In this document: positions 9,146 through 17,479 of the stretch, in pieces
How the letters are laid out: the number at the start of each line of letters is the position of its first letter
Numbering within the stretch: position 1 is the first letter of the stretch
Source of the DNA: Sulfurimonas sp. SAG-AH-194-I05
GTDB taxonomy: Bacteria > Campylobacterota > Campylobacteria > Campylobacterales > Sulfurimonadaceae
NCBI RefSeq assembly: GCF_029215955.1
Contig: NZ_JAEMVA010000006.1
Location: 1-64,000, forward strand
Reading direction: 5' to 3'
DNA length: 64,000 bases
The notes under the pieces: model-generated
Databases searched by the model: none
Told to the model about the DNA's origin: nothing
Seen by the model: the letters and a program-made list of their open reading frames with translations, nothing else
Translations under genes and position numbers: made by a program

Positions 9146-9212
9146 AAAGGATAAAAATTATTATTTATATTTAATAAAACAATAATTTATCAAAAGATAA
9201 TAATTATCCTTT
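9146..9212. promoter_or_regulatory. divergent control region with Fur/PerR-like palindrome
   Basis: Between the PerR-like gene and desulforubrerythrin there is a 6-1-6 palindrome GATAATAATTATC at 9196-9208, the size and style of Fur/PerR boxes. Flanking it, AAAGGATAA (9146-9154) and TTATCCTTT (9204-9212) form a larger inverted repeat with 49 bases between arms. The arrangement suits autoregulation plus control of the divergent gene. Confidence 0.6.
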
Positions 9213-9260
9213 AAGTAATATCGTACTATACTACGCTCACTTAAAACAAGGAAAGATATT

Positions 9261-9920
9261 ATGAGACAATATGAAACATACAAATGTAATACATGTGGAA
9301 ATGAGGTTGAAGTTCAAAATGTAGGTGGAGGAGAGCTTCACTGCTGTGGTAAACCAATGGAGATGACTACGAAAAATTTAACTATGGTAAATCTTCTCAA
9401 AGCATTTGCAGGAGAATCTCAGGCAAGAAATAAGTATGAGTATTTTGCAAAAGTAGCGCAAAAAGAAGGGTATAGAGATATAGCAGAACATTTTCAAAGA
9501 GCTGCCAATAATGAAAAAGTTCATGCAAAACTAGAACTTGCATTAAATAATAGAATGGCAAGTGACAGTGAAGAGAGTTTTGGAAATACAAAAGAAAATC
9601 TTCAAATGGCTATAGATGGTGAAAGTTATGAAAATGTGACAATGTATCCAGATTTTGCAACTATAGCTAAAGAGGAAGGCTATAAAGAAGCTGCAAGACT
9701 TTTTACAGGCATAGGTAAAATAGAAATAGAACATGAAAAAATGTTCAAAATGTTACTTCAAAGACTAGAAGATGAAGCCGAGTTTGTAAGTGAAAATGAA
9801 GAAGAAGCTTGGATATGTGAAGTGTGTGGGCATGTTCATTATGGAAAAAAAGCATTGAAAAAATGTCCAGTATGTAATCATGGTGAAGAATACCAGTCAA
9901 GACTTAACAGTAAAAAATAA
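9261..9920 (+). CDS. desulforubrerythrin (desulforedoxin-rubrerythrin-rubredoxin fusion)
   Basis: A 219-residue non-haem iron peroxidase with three domains. The desulforedoxin-like N terminus has Cys 9, 12, 28 and 29 (CX2C...CC). The four-helix di-iron domain (about 40-165) contains AGESQARNKYEYF, NNEKVHAKLE, DGESYE and EIEHEKMF. The C-terminal rubredoxin has two CX2C pairs, CEVC and CPVC. This is the layout described for Campylobacter jejuni desulforubrerythrin, which reduces H2O2 in the cytoplasm. AAGGAAAG lies before the ATG. Divergence from the PerR-like gene across a palindrome suggests peroxide control. Confidence 0.93.
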   Translation: MRQYETYKCNTCGNEVEVQNVGGGELHCCGKPMEMTTKNLTMVNLLKAFAGESQARNKYEYFAKVAQKEGYRDIAEHFQRAANNEKVHAKLELALNNRMASDSEESFGNTKENLQMAIDGESYENVTMYPDFATIAKEEGYKEAARLFTGIGKIEIEHEKMFKMLLQRLEDEAEFVSENEEEAWICEVCGHVHYGKKALKKCPVCNHGEEYQSRLNSKK

Positions 9921-10046
9921 TTAATGAGGCCCAAAAGAGAGTTAATACTAGTCATTTTAATTAATTTAGTGATGTATTTTCTATTTTTTAGCTATATTTA
10001 AAAGTACAAAGTGTATAGTCTGTTTATAAAAATTTAGGAGAAGAAT

Positions 10047-10331
10047 ATGTCAGTTATAATTAATGATACATGTATTAACTGTGGCGCTTGTATAGATGAG
10101 TGTCCTGTCGAAGCAATCGTAGATGAGGATGATAACCCAGAAGATGAGGACATATATTTCGTATATGGTGATAAATGTGTAGAATGTGTTGGTCATCATG
10201 ATGAGCCAGCGTGTGCAACAGCTTGCCCAACTGAAGGATGTATTACTTGGGACACTATCGGTGATAGCCCAGAACATCGTGAAGATGTTACAGAAGAGCA
10301 AAGAAATAACAAAGAAAATATTATCGACTAA
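10047..10331 (+). CDS. 2[4Fe-4S] ferredoxin, Alvin type
   Basis: A 94-residue cytoplasmic electron carrier. The first cluster motif is CINCGACIDECP. The second, CVECVGHHDEPACATACP, carries extra residues between the second and third Cys, which defines the low-potential Alvin (Allochromatium) type, and a C-terminal extension (DSPEHREDVTEEQ...). In Campylobacterota such ferredoxins serve pyruvate and 2-oxoglutarate oxidoreductases or FqrB; the partner here is not shown. AGGAGAAG precedes the ATG. It is a single-gene unit, 126 bases after desulforubrerythrin and closed by a strong terminator. Confidence 0.93.
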   Translation: MSVIINDTCINCGACIDECPVEAIVDEDDNPEDEDIYFVYGDKCVECVGHHDEPACATACPTEGCITWDTIGDSPEHREDVTEEQRNNKENIID

Positions 10332-10343
10332 TCTTTTTCTTTT

Positions 10344-10370
10344 AAGAAGTACTTTTTGTACTTCTTTTTT
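10344..10370 (+). terminator. intrinsic terminator of the ferredoxin gene
   Basis: AAGAAGTAC and GTACTTCTT form a perfect 9-bp stem with a TTTTT loop, followed by further T residues. It lies 12 bases after the ferredoxin stop. Confidence 0.88.
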
Positions 10371-10440
10371 AGTGAAACCCCCTTTCTCCCTTACAATATT
10401 CAAAAATTTCATTTTAAACTAAAACATATTTATATTTAGG

Positions 10441-10446
10441 TATAAT
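10441..10446 (+). promoter_or_regulatory. -10 element of the ndk operon
   Basis: TATAAT 32 bases before the ndk ATG, with AT-rich sequence and no clear -35, as is usual for sigma70 promoters in Campylobacterota. Confidence 0.6.
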
Positions 10447-10478
10447 TCCACTCATATTTTATATTTACAGGAGATTTG

Positions 10479-10892
10479 ATGGAAAGAACACTATCAATAA
10501 TTAAACCAGATGCAGTTGCTAAAGGTGTTATCGGAAAAATTTTAGACAGATTTGAGAGTAATGGTCTTAAAATTGCAGCTACAAGAAAAATGCAACTTTC
10601 TCGTGGTGATGCTGAAGCATTCTATGCTGTTCACGCTGAGAGACCTTTCTTTGGTGATTTAGTTGATTTCATGATTAGTGGTCCAGTTGTTGTAACTGTA
10701 CTTGAAGGTGAAAATGCTATGCAAATCAACCGTGATTTAATGGGTGCTACAAACCCTAAAGAAGCTGAAGCTGGTACTATCCGTGCAGATTTTGCTGAAA
10801 ATATAGATGCAAATGCAGTGCACGGAAGTGACTCTGTTGAAAATGCAGCTATTGAGATTGCATTTTTCTTTTCAGAGAGAGAAATTTCATAG
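10479..10892 (+). CDS. ndk: nucleoside diphosphate kinase
   Basis: Ndk transfers the gamma-phosphate between NTPs and NDPs through a phosphohistidine, balancing nucleotide pools in the cytoplasm. The 137 residues start [13 protein letters not shown]; the catalytic H115 lies in NAVHGSDS, and [15 protein letters not shown] is the nucleotide-binding segment. I use the ATG at 10479, preceded by CAGGAG, rather than the in-frame TTG three bases earlier. It appears to head a run through DUF177, rpmF, plsX and fabH; it is 6 bases from the next gene. Confidence 0.97.
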   Translation: MERTLSIIKPDAVAKGVIGKILDRFESNGLKIAATRKMQLSRGDAEAFYAVHAERPFFGDLVDFMISGPVVVTVLEGENAMQINRDLMGATNPKEAEAGTIRADFAENIDANAVHGSDSVENAAIEIAFFFSEREIS

Positions 10893-10898
10893 TTCACT

Positions 10899-11252
10899 AT
10901 GACAGTAATTCTTAGAAAAGTAACAAAAACACCATTAGATTTTGATATAAAGTCTAATGAAATAACTTTTAAAGGTTATTTAGAGTATCATGCAGGTAAA
11001 TTAATTTTGCTAAAAGCAGACCTCAGAGGTCTCGTTGATACTGAATGTAGTACATGTGGCGATGAATTTAAACTAAAAGTAGATGAAAAAGTTGAATTTT
11101 TCATCTCTGATGGTCTTTATGATGGAGATAATATCGATATAGATGTTGTTGAGTCATTTAATTCTTCGGCAGACCTTGATGAGCTTTTACTTTCCGAAGT
11201 AGAGCTTCTTAAGAGCGACTATCACAGTTGCAACAGTTGTGAAAAAAATTAA
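10899..11252 (+). CDS. DUF177 / YceD family protein
   Basis: A 117-residue protein of the YceD (DUF177) family, which is nearly always encoded directly before rpmF and has been linked to 23S rRNA or ribosome maturation. DTECSTCGDEF and the terminal HSCNSCEKN provide two CX2C pairs, suggesting a bound metal. The N-terminal half is beta-rich and ends in an acidic stretch (DGDNIDIDVVES). It is 6 bases after ndk and 17 before rpmF. Molecular function is not established. Confidence 0.85.
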   Translation: MTVILRKVTKTPLDFDIKSNEITFKGYLEYHAGKLILLKADLRGLVDTECSTCGDEFKLKVDEKVEFFISDGLYDGDNIDIDVVESFNSSADLDELLLSEVELLKSDYHSCNSCEKN

Positions 11253-11269
11253 AAAGAAGGAAATAAATT

Positions 11270-11419
11270 ATGGCAGTACCTAAGAGAAGAGTCTCTCATT
11301 CACGTTCAGCGAAAAGAAGAACTCACTATAAAATTACTTTAGCTAAACCAGTTAAAGATGCAGATGGAACGTATAGATTACCACATCACATTAACCCAAC
11401 TACTGGTGAGTATAAATAG
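11270..11419 (+). CDS. rpmF: 50S ribosomal protein L32
   Basis: A 49-residue ribosomal protein starting [20 protein letters not shown], the classic L32 N terminus, and ending [11 protein letters not shown]. It lacks the zinc-binding CX2C pairs of some L32 proteins, as in other Campylobacterota. AGAAGGA lies 8 bases before the ATG. It sits between the DUF177 gene and plsX, the widely conserved order, with only 3 bases to plsX. Confidence 0.97.
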   Translation: MAVPKRRVSHSRSAKRRTHYKITLAKPVKDADGTYRLPHHINPTTGEYK

Positions 11420-11422
11420 TCA

Positions 11423-12418
11423 ATGGTTAAGATTGCTATTGACGCAATGGGCGGGGACTTTGGTCCTGAGCCGATTGTTAGAGGATGTATTGATGCTCTT
11501 AAAAAGAAAAAATTCATACCTATCCTTGTAGGAAAAAAATCAGAAATTTTACCTCTGTTACCAAAACGTTATAGAGATAAGATTTCTATACTTGACGCTG
11601 ATGATGTTATTGCTATGAGTGATGCAGCAACAGATGCGATAAAAAGAAAAGACAGTAGTATATATAAGGCTGTAGAGCTTGTTAAAAGTGGAGAAGCTGA
11701 CGGTGTAGTGTCTGCTGGACATAGTGGTGCAACCATGACATTAGCAACCTTACGACTTGGCCGTTTAAAAGGTATAGCGCGTCCTGCACTTATAACGTTT
11801 ATGCCAACAAAAGTTGGAACACGTTCTGTTATTTTAGATGTTGGTGCAAATGTAGATTCTAAACCAGAGCACTTAGTGCAGTTTGCTATTATGGGTGGAT
11901 GTTATTCTAAAGATGTCATGGGTGTTGCAAATCCACGTATAGGACTTCTTGCAAACGGTGAAGAGGAATCCAAAGGAAACGAAGTTACAAAAGCTGCATT
12001 TAAATTACTTAAAGGGCATGAAAACTTTATAGGTAATGTTGAGGGTGGCGATATTTTTAATGGTTCATGTGATGTAATTACATGTGATGGTTTCATAGGG
12101 AACTTAGTTCTTAAAACAAGCGAGGGTGTAGCTTCAACAATTAGCGGACTCATAAAAGAATATATTAGAAAATCACCAATCGCGATTACGGGTGCACTTT
12201 TAATGCGTAAGGTCTTTAAACTTCTTAAAAAACAGATTGATTATGCTGAAGTAGGTGGAGCTCCACTTATAGGTATTAAGGGTTGTGCAATTGTAAGTCA
12301 TGGTAAAAGTAATGCAAGAGCAATAGAAAATGCAATTTATCAAGCTATATCTTATGTTGACAATCATGTAAATGAGCATATTTTAGAAAAAATTCAAGAA
12401 TACAACGAAAACAACTAA
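11423..12418 (+). CDS. plsX: phosphate acyltransferase PlsX
   Basis: PlsX makes acyl-phosphate from acyl-ACP for PlsY in phospholipid synthesis. The 331 residues start with [12 protein letters not shown] and contain [25 protein letters not shown] and [15 protein letters not shown], all typical of the family. It lies 3 bases after rpmF and 10 before fabH, so ribosomal protein, membrane lipid and fatty acid genes are probably co-expressed here. No irregularities seen. Confidence 0.97.
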   Translation: MVKIAIDAMGGDFGPEPIVRGCIDALKKKKFIPILVGKKSEILPLLPKRYRDKISILDADDVIAMSDAATDAIKRKDSSIYKAVELVKSGEADGVVSAGHSGATMTLATLRLGRLKGIARPALITFMPTKVGTRSVILDVGANVDSKPEHLVQFAIMGGCYSKDVMGVANPRIGLLANGEEESKGNEVTKAAFKLLKGHENFIGNVEGGDIFNGSCDVITCDGFIGNLVLKTSEGVASTISGLIKEYIRKSPIAITGALLMRKVFKLLKKQIDYAEVGGAPLIGIKGCAIVSHGKSNARAIENAIYQAISYVDNHVNEHILEKIQEYNENN

Positions 12419-12428
12419 GGATTCCTAC

Positions 12429-13427
12429 ATGGCTTATGCAGCATTCCGTTCAATAGGTGCGTATGTACCTCAAAAAATACTTTCAAATGATGACTTATCA
12501 AAAATGGTTGATACAACAGATGAATGGATTACTAAAAGAACTGGTATAAAAGAACGTCATATCGCAGATGAGAATGAAACGACGAGTGACTTAGGAATGA
12601 AAGCTGCAAGTCTAGCTATTGAGCGTAGTGGAATAGATGCTAGTGCGATAGATATGGTTGTATGCGCAACTATCTCTCCTGATTATTTTTGTATGCCATC
12701 AACTGCCACAATAATTTCTAAAAAATTAGGTCTTGGACCTGTTACTGCTTTTGATATATCGGCTGCCTGTACTGGATTTGTTTATATTTTAGCTATTGCA
12801 AAAGCATTTATAGAATCAGGAATGAAAAAAAATGTTCTTATTATTGGAGCGGAGAAACTTTCAGCAATTACTGATTATACTGATCGCGGTACCTGTATTT
12901 TATTTGGTGATGGTGCTGGGGCTGCTGTAATTTCTGCTACTGAAAAAAAAGAAGAAGCTATCATTGATGTTCATACGGGTGCTGATGGTACGTATGCAGA
13001 CTTACTTATGACACCAAATGGTGGAACGGGATCTCCACACGATGCACTTGAGGGTGAAACTGGAGCTTGTTTTATGCAAATGAAAGGGAATGAAACATTT
13101 AAAGTTGCTGTTCGGACTTTAACCAAAGATGTAAAAGAAATCTTAGCTGCAAATAACCTTACTGGTGATGATATAAAGCACTTTATTCCGCACCAAGCAA
13201 ACTATAGAATCATAAAAGCTGTTGGAGATGCTCTTAAAATGAGAGAGGAACAAGTTGTTCTGACAGTTGCAAAGTATGGAAATACTTCTGGTGCTTCTAT
13301 TCCAATGGCTATGAATGATGTATACGAACAAGGCAATCTTAAAAAAGGTGCATTAATGCTTTTAGATGCTTTTGGTGGTGGACTCACATGGGGTTCAGCA
13401 CTTGTCCCTTTTTCCCCTTTAAAATAA
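12429..13427 (+). CDS. fabH: 3-oxoacyl-[acyl-carrier-protein] synthase III
   Basis: FabH condenses acetyl-CoA with malonyl-ACP to start type II fatty acid synthesis. The 332 residues carry the catalytic triad C114 (ISAACTGF), H255 (IPHQAN) and N285 (YGNTSG), plus the [12 protein letters not shown]-terminal signature. AGGATTC precedes the ATG. It follows plsX by 10 bases and is followed 15 bases later by aroK. Confidence 0.97.
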   Translation: MAYAAFRSIGAYVPQKILSNDDLSKMVDTTDEWITKRTGIKERHIADENETTSDLGMKAASLAIERSGIDASAIDMVVCATISPDYFCMPSTATIISKKLGLGPVTAFDISAACTGFVYILAIAKAFIESGMKKNVLIIGAEKLSAITDYTDRGTCILFGDGAGAAVISATEKKEEAIIDVHTGADGTYADLLMTPNGGTGSPHDALEGETGACFMQMKGNETFKVAVRTLTKDVKEILAANNLTGDDIKHFIPHQANYRIIKAVGDALKMREEQVVLTVAKYGNTSGASIPMAMNDVYEQGNLKKGALMLLDAFGGGLTWGSALVPFSPLK

Positions 13428-13442
13428 TTGAAGTAGTTTTTT

Positions 13443-13952
13443 TTGAAAAATATCTTATTCATTGGTTTTATGGGTGTTGGAAAGGGTAGTGTCGCTCGAG
13501 AAATTATAAAAAAATCTTCTTTTATTGCTATTGATACTGACGATTTAATAGAAAGTATGGCAAATAAAAAAATTAAAAAAATATTTGAAGAAGATGGTGA
13601 AGTATATTTTCGTTCTTTAGAAAAAGAGATCTCAGTATGGTTAGAAAAAAGTGTGAAAAGTACTTTAATTTCTACTGGTGGCGGTTTTTATAAGGTAAAA
13701 AATTTAAAAGATATTGGAACAGTAGTTTTCTTAGACTCTCCTTTTGAAGAAATAATTAAACGCATTAAAGAGCATCCAAATGCAAAAGCGAAATTAAAAA
13801 AGAGACCCTTACTTAATGACTTAAAAGCTGCTAAGGAGCTTTATAAACAAAGAAGACCTGAATATTTAGCGTTAGCTGACGTTGTTATTGATGTAACAGG
13901 AAAGAGTGTTATAGAATGTGCAAAAGAAATTTTAAAAAAGGTTAAAAAATGA
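13443..13952 (+). CDS. aroK: shikimate kinase
   Basis: Phosphorylates shikimate in the chorismate pathway. The 169-residue P-loop kinase opens with ILFIGFMGVGKGS; this Walker A has GKGS where most shikimate kinases have GKS[ST]. DTDDLIE (D34-type substrate contact), the GEVYFRSLEKE segment and STGGGF follow, then KKRPLL as the lid arginine region. The start is TTG at 13443; no ATG is available upstream and the P-loop would be lost from later starts. It overlaps the next gene by 4 bases (ATGA). Confidence 0.88.
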   Translation: MKNILFIGFMGVGKGSVAREIIKKSSFIAIDTDDLIESMANKKIKKIFEEDGEVYFRSLEKEISVWLEKSVKSTLISTGGGFYKVKNLKDIGTVVFLDSPFEEIIKRIKEHPNAKAKLKKRPLLNDLKAAKELYKQRRPEYLALADVVIDVTGKSVIECAKEILKKVKK

Positions 13953-14377
13953 TAATGAAAATATTATTTGTATGTATACTTCTAACAGCAAGTTTATTTT
14001 CCCAAGGTATTCAATGGGAAAAAGATTTTGAAACTGGTTTAGCAAATGCAAAAAAACAAAATAAACCTACATTATTTGTTTACTCTCGTCATTCATGTCA
14101 TTACTGTCGTGTTCTTGATGAAAATACATTTAAAGACCCTGCTGTTATTAAGGCTTTAAATGAGAATTTTATTTCTATTATTTCATATACCGATGAAAAT
14201 GACTATACACCTCGTCATTTAATGGCAAGAGGAACACCTGCTATTTGGTTTTTAGATACGAATGGCACACCAATGTTTCAGCGAATGATGGGGGCTGTAA
14301 AAGCAGATGCTTTTTTATATGCACTGAGACAAGTAAAAGCATATTATAAAGATTCCAATACGCAAGTAAAAAAGTAA
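13949..14377 (+). CDS. exported thioredoxin-fold protein (CxxC)
   Basis: A 142-residue protein with an N-terminal signal sequence (ILFVCILLTASLFS, cut near residue 18-20) and a thioredoxin fold. The redox motif is CHYC in YSRHSCHYCRV, and the cis-Pro loop is RGTPAIWF. It resembles SoxW / thioredoxin_7-type periplasmic proteins that reduce or handle thiols. Target proteins are not evident. The start at 13949 overlaps aroK by 4 bases; a second ATG at 13955 is equally possible. hisD follows after 28 bases. Confidence 0.82.
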   Translation: MIMKILFVCILLTASLFSQGIQWEKDFETGLANAKKQNKPTLFVYSRHSCHYCRVLDENTFKDPAVIKALNENFISIISYTDENDYTPRHLMARGTPAIWFLDTNGTPMFQRMMGAVKADAFLYALRQVKAYYKDSNTQVKK

Positions 14378-14405
14378 AATAAATTATAAAAATATAGGAA
14401 ATCAA

Positions 14406-15695
14406 ATGGTCTTTACAAACACTTCTTCTAAAACATTTTCTAAAGAGTTCGATGAACTTTTACAAAGAGGAAAAATGGATATGGCACATGTAAGCTCTAT
14501 TGTGGGTGGTATTATTGATGAAATTAAAGCTGAAAAAAATGAGGCTTTAGGGAGACATATCATTAAGTTTGATAACTGGACTCCACAAGTAGAGTCCGAC
14601 CTTAAAATAGAAACTTCAGCTATGGAACAAGCGTATAATATGATTGATGATGACTTAAAAGCAGCACTTCATTTAGCCCATGACAGAATCCGTAGATACC
14701 ATGAGAAACAAAAACCAAAATCATGGTTTGATGATGAGCCAAATGGTACTATTTTAGGGCAACGTGTTACTGCTGTTGAGAGTGCGGGTTTATATATTCC
14801 TGGTGGCAAAGCAGCCTATCCTTCATCACTTTTAATGAATGTCATTCCTGCCCAAGTTGCGGGAGTAGAAAATATTATAGTTTGTACACCAACTCCAGAT
14901 AATAAACCAAATGAACTTCTTTTAGCCGCTTGTCATCTTTGTGGAGTTCAAAACGTATATAAAGTAGGTGGAGCATCTGCCATAGCAGCAATGGCGTATG
15001 GAACAGAGACTATTCCTAAGGTAGATGTTATTACAGGTCCTGGTAATATTTTTGTTGCTACGGCTAAAAAAATGGTTTTTGGCGATGTAAATATAGACAT
15101 GATTGCCGGACCAAGTGAGATTGGAATTCTTGCAGATGATTCAGCAAATGCAAATCATTTAGCGATAGATTTACTTTCTCAAGCTGAACATGATGAAATG
15201 GCAAGTTCTATTTTAATTACTCCTTCTCAAGACTTAGCAGATGCAGTTCAAGAAGAAATAGAGAATTGGTTAGTAAAACTTCCTCGTCAAAAAATAGCAA
15301 GAAAGTCTATTGAAGAACGTGGTGCAATTATAGTTACAAAAACAATGGAAGAAGCAATTTATTTAATGAATAAAATTGCACCTGAGCATTTAGAAGTTGC
15401 AACAAGTTCTCCTTTTGAATTACTTCCTTTAATTAAACATGCTGGAGCTATTTTTTTAGGTCATAATACTCCTGAAGCGATAGGTGATTATGTAGCAGGA
15501 CCTAATCATACTTTACCTACGGGTGGAACAGCAAAATTTTATTCTCCTTTGGGTGTTGAGAATTTCATGAAAAAAACTTCCATTATTTCGTTCTCAAAAA
15601 AAGCAATTAATGAAATAGGAAAAGCCTGTGCCCTCCTTGCAGATACAGAAGGACTCACAGCGCATGCTGAATCTGTTAAAGTAAGACTAGATTAA
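14406..15695 (+). CDS. hisD: histidinol dehydrogenase
   Basis: Catalyses the last two steps of histidine synthesis, oxidising histidinol to histidine with NAD and zinc. The 429 residues contain the signature [10 protein letters not shown], the [15 protein letters not shown] stretch, [22 protein letters not shown] (zinc and base residues) and [10 protein letters not shown]. The start ATG at 14406 has a weak AGGAAATC before it. It stands apart from other his genes, which is common in Campylobacterota. Nothing unusual in length or sequence. Confidence 0.97.
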   Translation: MVFTNTSSKTFSKEFDELLQRGKMDMAHVSSIVGGIIDEIKAEKNEALGRHIIKFDNWTPQVESDLKIETSAMEQAYNMIDDDLKAALHLAHDRIRRYHEKQKPKSWFDDEPNGTILGQRVTAVESAGLYIPGGKAAYPSSLLMNVIPAQVAGVENIIVCTPTPDNKPNELLLAACHLCGVQNVYKVGGASAIAAMAYGTETIPKVDVITGPGNIFVATAKKMVFGDVNIDMIAGPSEIGILADDSANANHLAIDLLSQAEHDEMASSILITPSQDLADAVQEEIENWLVKLPRQKIARKSIEERGAIIVTKTMEEAIYLMNKIAPEHLEVATSSPFELLPLIKHAGAIFLGHNTPEAIGDYVAGPNHTLPTGGTAKFYSPLGVENFMKKTSIISFSKKAINEIGKACALLADTEGLTAHAESVKVRLD

Positions 15696-15754
15696 TACTT
15701 AATTAGATATAGTTTTTTATTATAAATTTTAATAAATAATGGAGGCGTTAAGAT

Positions 15755-17479
15755 ATGTTAGATAGTTCCAAAGAAATCACTCTATTATGTAAAGGATTAA
15801 AACTTTTATATGTAGAAGATGATATAAAAACGAGAGAAACTACGCTACATTTTTTAAACAACTTTTTTTCAAATATTATTATTGCAGTAGATGGAGAAGA
15901 TGGTCTCCAGAAATTTAAAGAAAATCCTATTGATATTGTTATGAGTGATATTAATATGCCAAAGCTTAATGGCTTAGCAATGGTTAAAGAAATAAAAAAT
16001 AGTAATGAAGATGTCTCCGTTTTAATGTTTTCAGCACATAGTGATAGTGTTTATTTCTTAGAAGCAATTCAGCTTGATGAAGCAATTCAGCTTGATGTAG
16101 ATGCCTACCTTTTAAAACCTTTAAATTATAAAGCATTCTCTGAGGCTTTAGCTAAAGTCTTAAAAAAAATGCGTTTGCTAAAATTAGCGAAAAACTATCA
16201 AAGCGACTTAGAATTCGAAGTGAAAAAGCAAAACGAAGCGATAATAAAACGGCTTTATTTTGATGACTTGACGAACCTCTATAGTCGGTACTCTTTTTTT
16301 AAAGATCTCGCAGCATTAAAAGCTCCGATGTTACTTCTTATCGATATAGATAATTTTAAAACAATTAATGAAGTTTATGGAAGTGAAATCGGCTCAGAGG
16401 TTTTAGTAAAGTTTGCAACCTATCTTAGTCTGACTCTTGAGAATGAAGTTGATAGTTATACACTTTACCGAATCTCTTCAGATGAGTTTGCACTTTTAGA
16501 TAAAACGGAACATATTATTCCTGAAAAATACGAAATTTTAATAGAAACTCTTTTTAGTAAACTTAATAATCTCACACTTGTAATACATAAGAATAAAATC
16601 ACTATAAATATTACTATAGGTCTCTCAAGTGTGGAAGAGCACTCTTATGAAAGTGCAAAAATAGCACTTGATTATGCTAAAGAGAATAAAAAACCTTATA
16701 TGATGTACTCGCAAGCTATTGATAACCGACGCAATAGTAGTTTAACATTACAATGCAGAGATGTGATTCTTCGTGCAATAGATACAAATGGAGTGGTTAA
16801 CGTTTATCAAGCCATAGTAGATAAAAATGAGAATACCGTTAAGTATGAAACCTTAATGCGACTAAGAAAAGAGAAAAGTTTAAAATTAATTGAACCTTTT
16901 GATTTTTTAGATGTAGCAATTAAAACAAAACTTTATGAACAACTATCAATGCGAGTGATTTTAAAAGCATTAGAAAAAGTAAGAACATCAGAGCATACGC
17001 TCAGTTTAAACTTTACGTATAGCGATATTAAAAACAGAGCACTCTTAGAAAAAATAGAAAGCTTTATGCGTGATAATCCACATGCAGGGAAGCGATGCAT
17101 CTTTGAAATTACAGAAAGTGAAAGTATTGAAAGTTACGAAGATGTTAAAACCTTTATTAAACGTTTCCGTAAGCATGGTGTGCTTATAGCAATTGATGAT
17201 TTTGGAAGTGGGTTTTCAAATTTTGAGTATATTTTAGAAATTGAACCTGATTATTTAAAAATAGATGGTTCGTTAATTAAAGATATTGACACGGATACAA
17301 AAGCATATACTTTAGTCGAAGCAATTGTAGGTTTTTCGCATAAACTTGGAATTAAAGTTATTGCTGAATACGTGCATTCAAAAATTATTTTTGATATGTT
17401 GAAGCAACTTAATGTAGATGAATACCAAGGCTTTTATTTTGCGAAAGCTGTAGAAAATATAGAGAAAGAGAAAAAATGA
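15755..17479 (+). CDS. response regulator with degenerate GGDEF and EAL domain
   Basis: A 574-residue cyclic-di-GMP-related regulator. The receiver (about 12-135) has D65 and K121. The GGDEF domain (about 165-315) has SSDEF at 241-245 and should be catalytically dead, possibly a GTP or ligand sensor. The EAL domain (about 330-570) keeps the key residues: E365 (YETL), LNF, ITESE, DDFGSG, YLKIDG, IAEYV and YQGFYF, so phosphodiesterase activity is likely. An exact 18-base tandem duplication (16061-16096) repeats EAIQLD at 103-108 and 109-114 inside the receiver. GGAGGCG precedes the ATG. The stop overlaps the next gene by 4 bases. Confidence 0.88.
   Translation: MLDSSKEITLLCKGLKLLYVEDDIKTRETTLHFLNNFFSNIIIAVDGEDGLQKFKENPIDIVMSDINMPKLNGLAMVKEIKNSNEDVSVLMFSAHSDSVYFLEAIQLDEAIQLDVDAYLLKPLNYKAFSEALAKVLKKMRLLKLAKNYQSDLEFEVKKQNEAIIKRLYFDDLTNLYSRYSFFKDLAALKAPMLLLIDIDNFKTINEVYGSEIGSEVLVKFATYLSLTLENEVDSYTLYRISSDEFALLDKTEHIIPEKYEILIETLFSKLNNLTLVIHKNKITINITIGLSSVEEHSYESAKIALDYAKENKKPYMMYSQAIDNRRNSSLTLQCRDVILRAIDTNGVVNVYQAIVDKNENTVKYETLMRLRKEKSLKLIEPFDFLDVAIKTKLYEQLSMRVILKALEKVRTSEHTLSLNFTYSDIKNRALLEKIESFMRDNPHAGKRCIFEITESESIESYEDVKTFIKRFRKHGVLIAIDDFGSGFSNFEYILEIEPDYLKIDGSLIKDIDTDTKAYTLVEAIVGFSHKLGIKVIAEYVHSKIIFDMLKQLNVDEYQGFYFAKAVENIEKEKK
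16061..16096 (+). repeat. exact 18-bp tandem duplication inside the receiver-coding region
   Basis: GAAGCAATTCAGCTTGAT occurs twice head to tail. It is in frame and adds six residues in the alpha4-beta5 region of the receiver. Removing one copy restores a normal receiver spacing, so this is a genuine insertion rather than a family feature. Confidence 0.93.

Noticed and set aside
10050-10412. Minus-strand frame of 120 codons opposite the ferredoxin
   Set aside because: Runs through the ferredoxin terminator and lies against a well-supported gene; no ribosome site.
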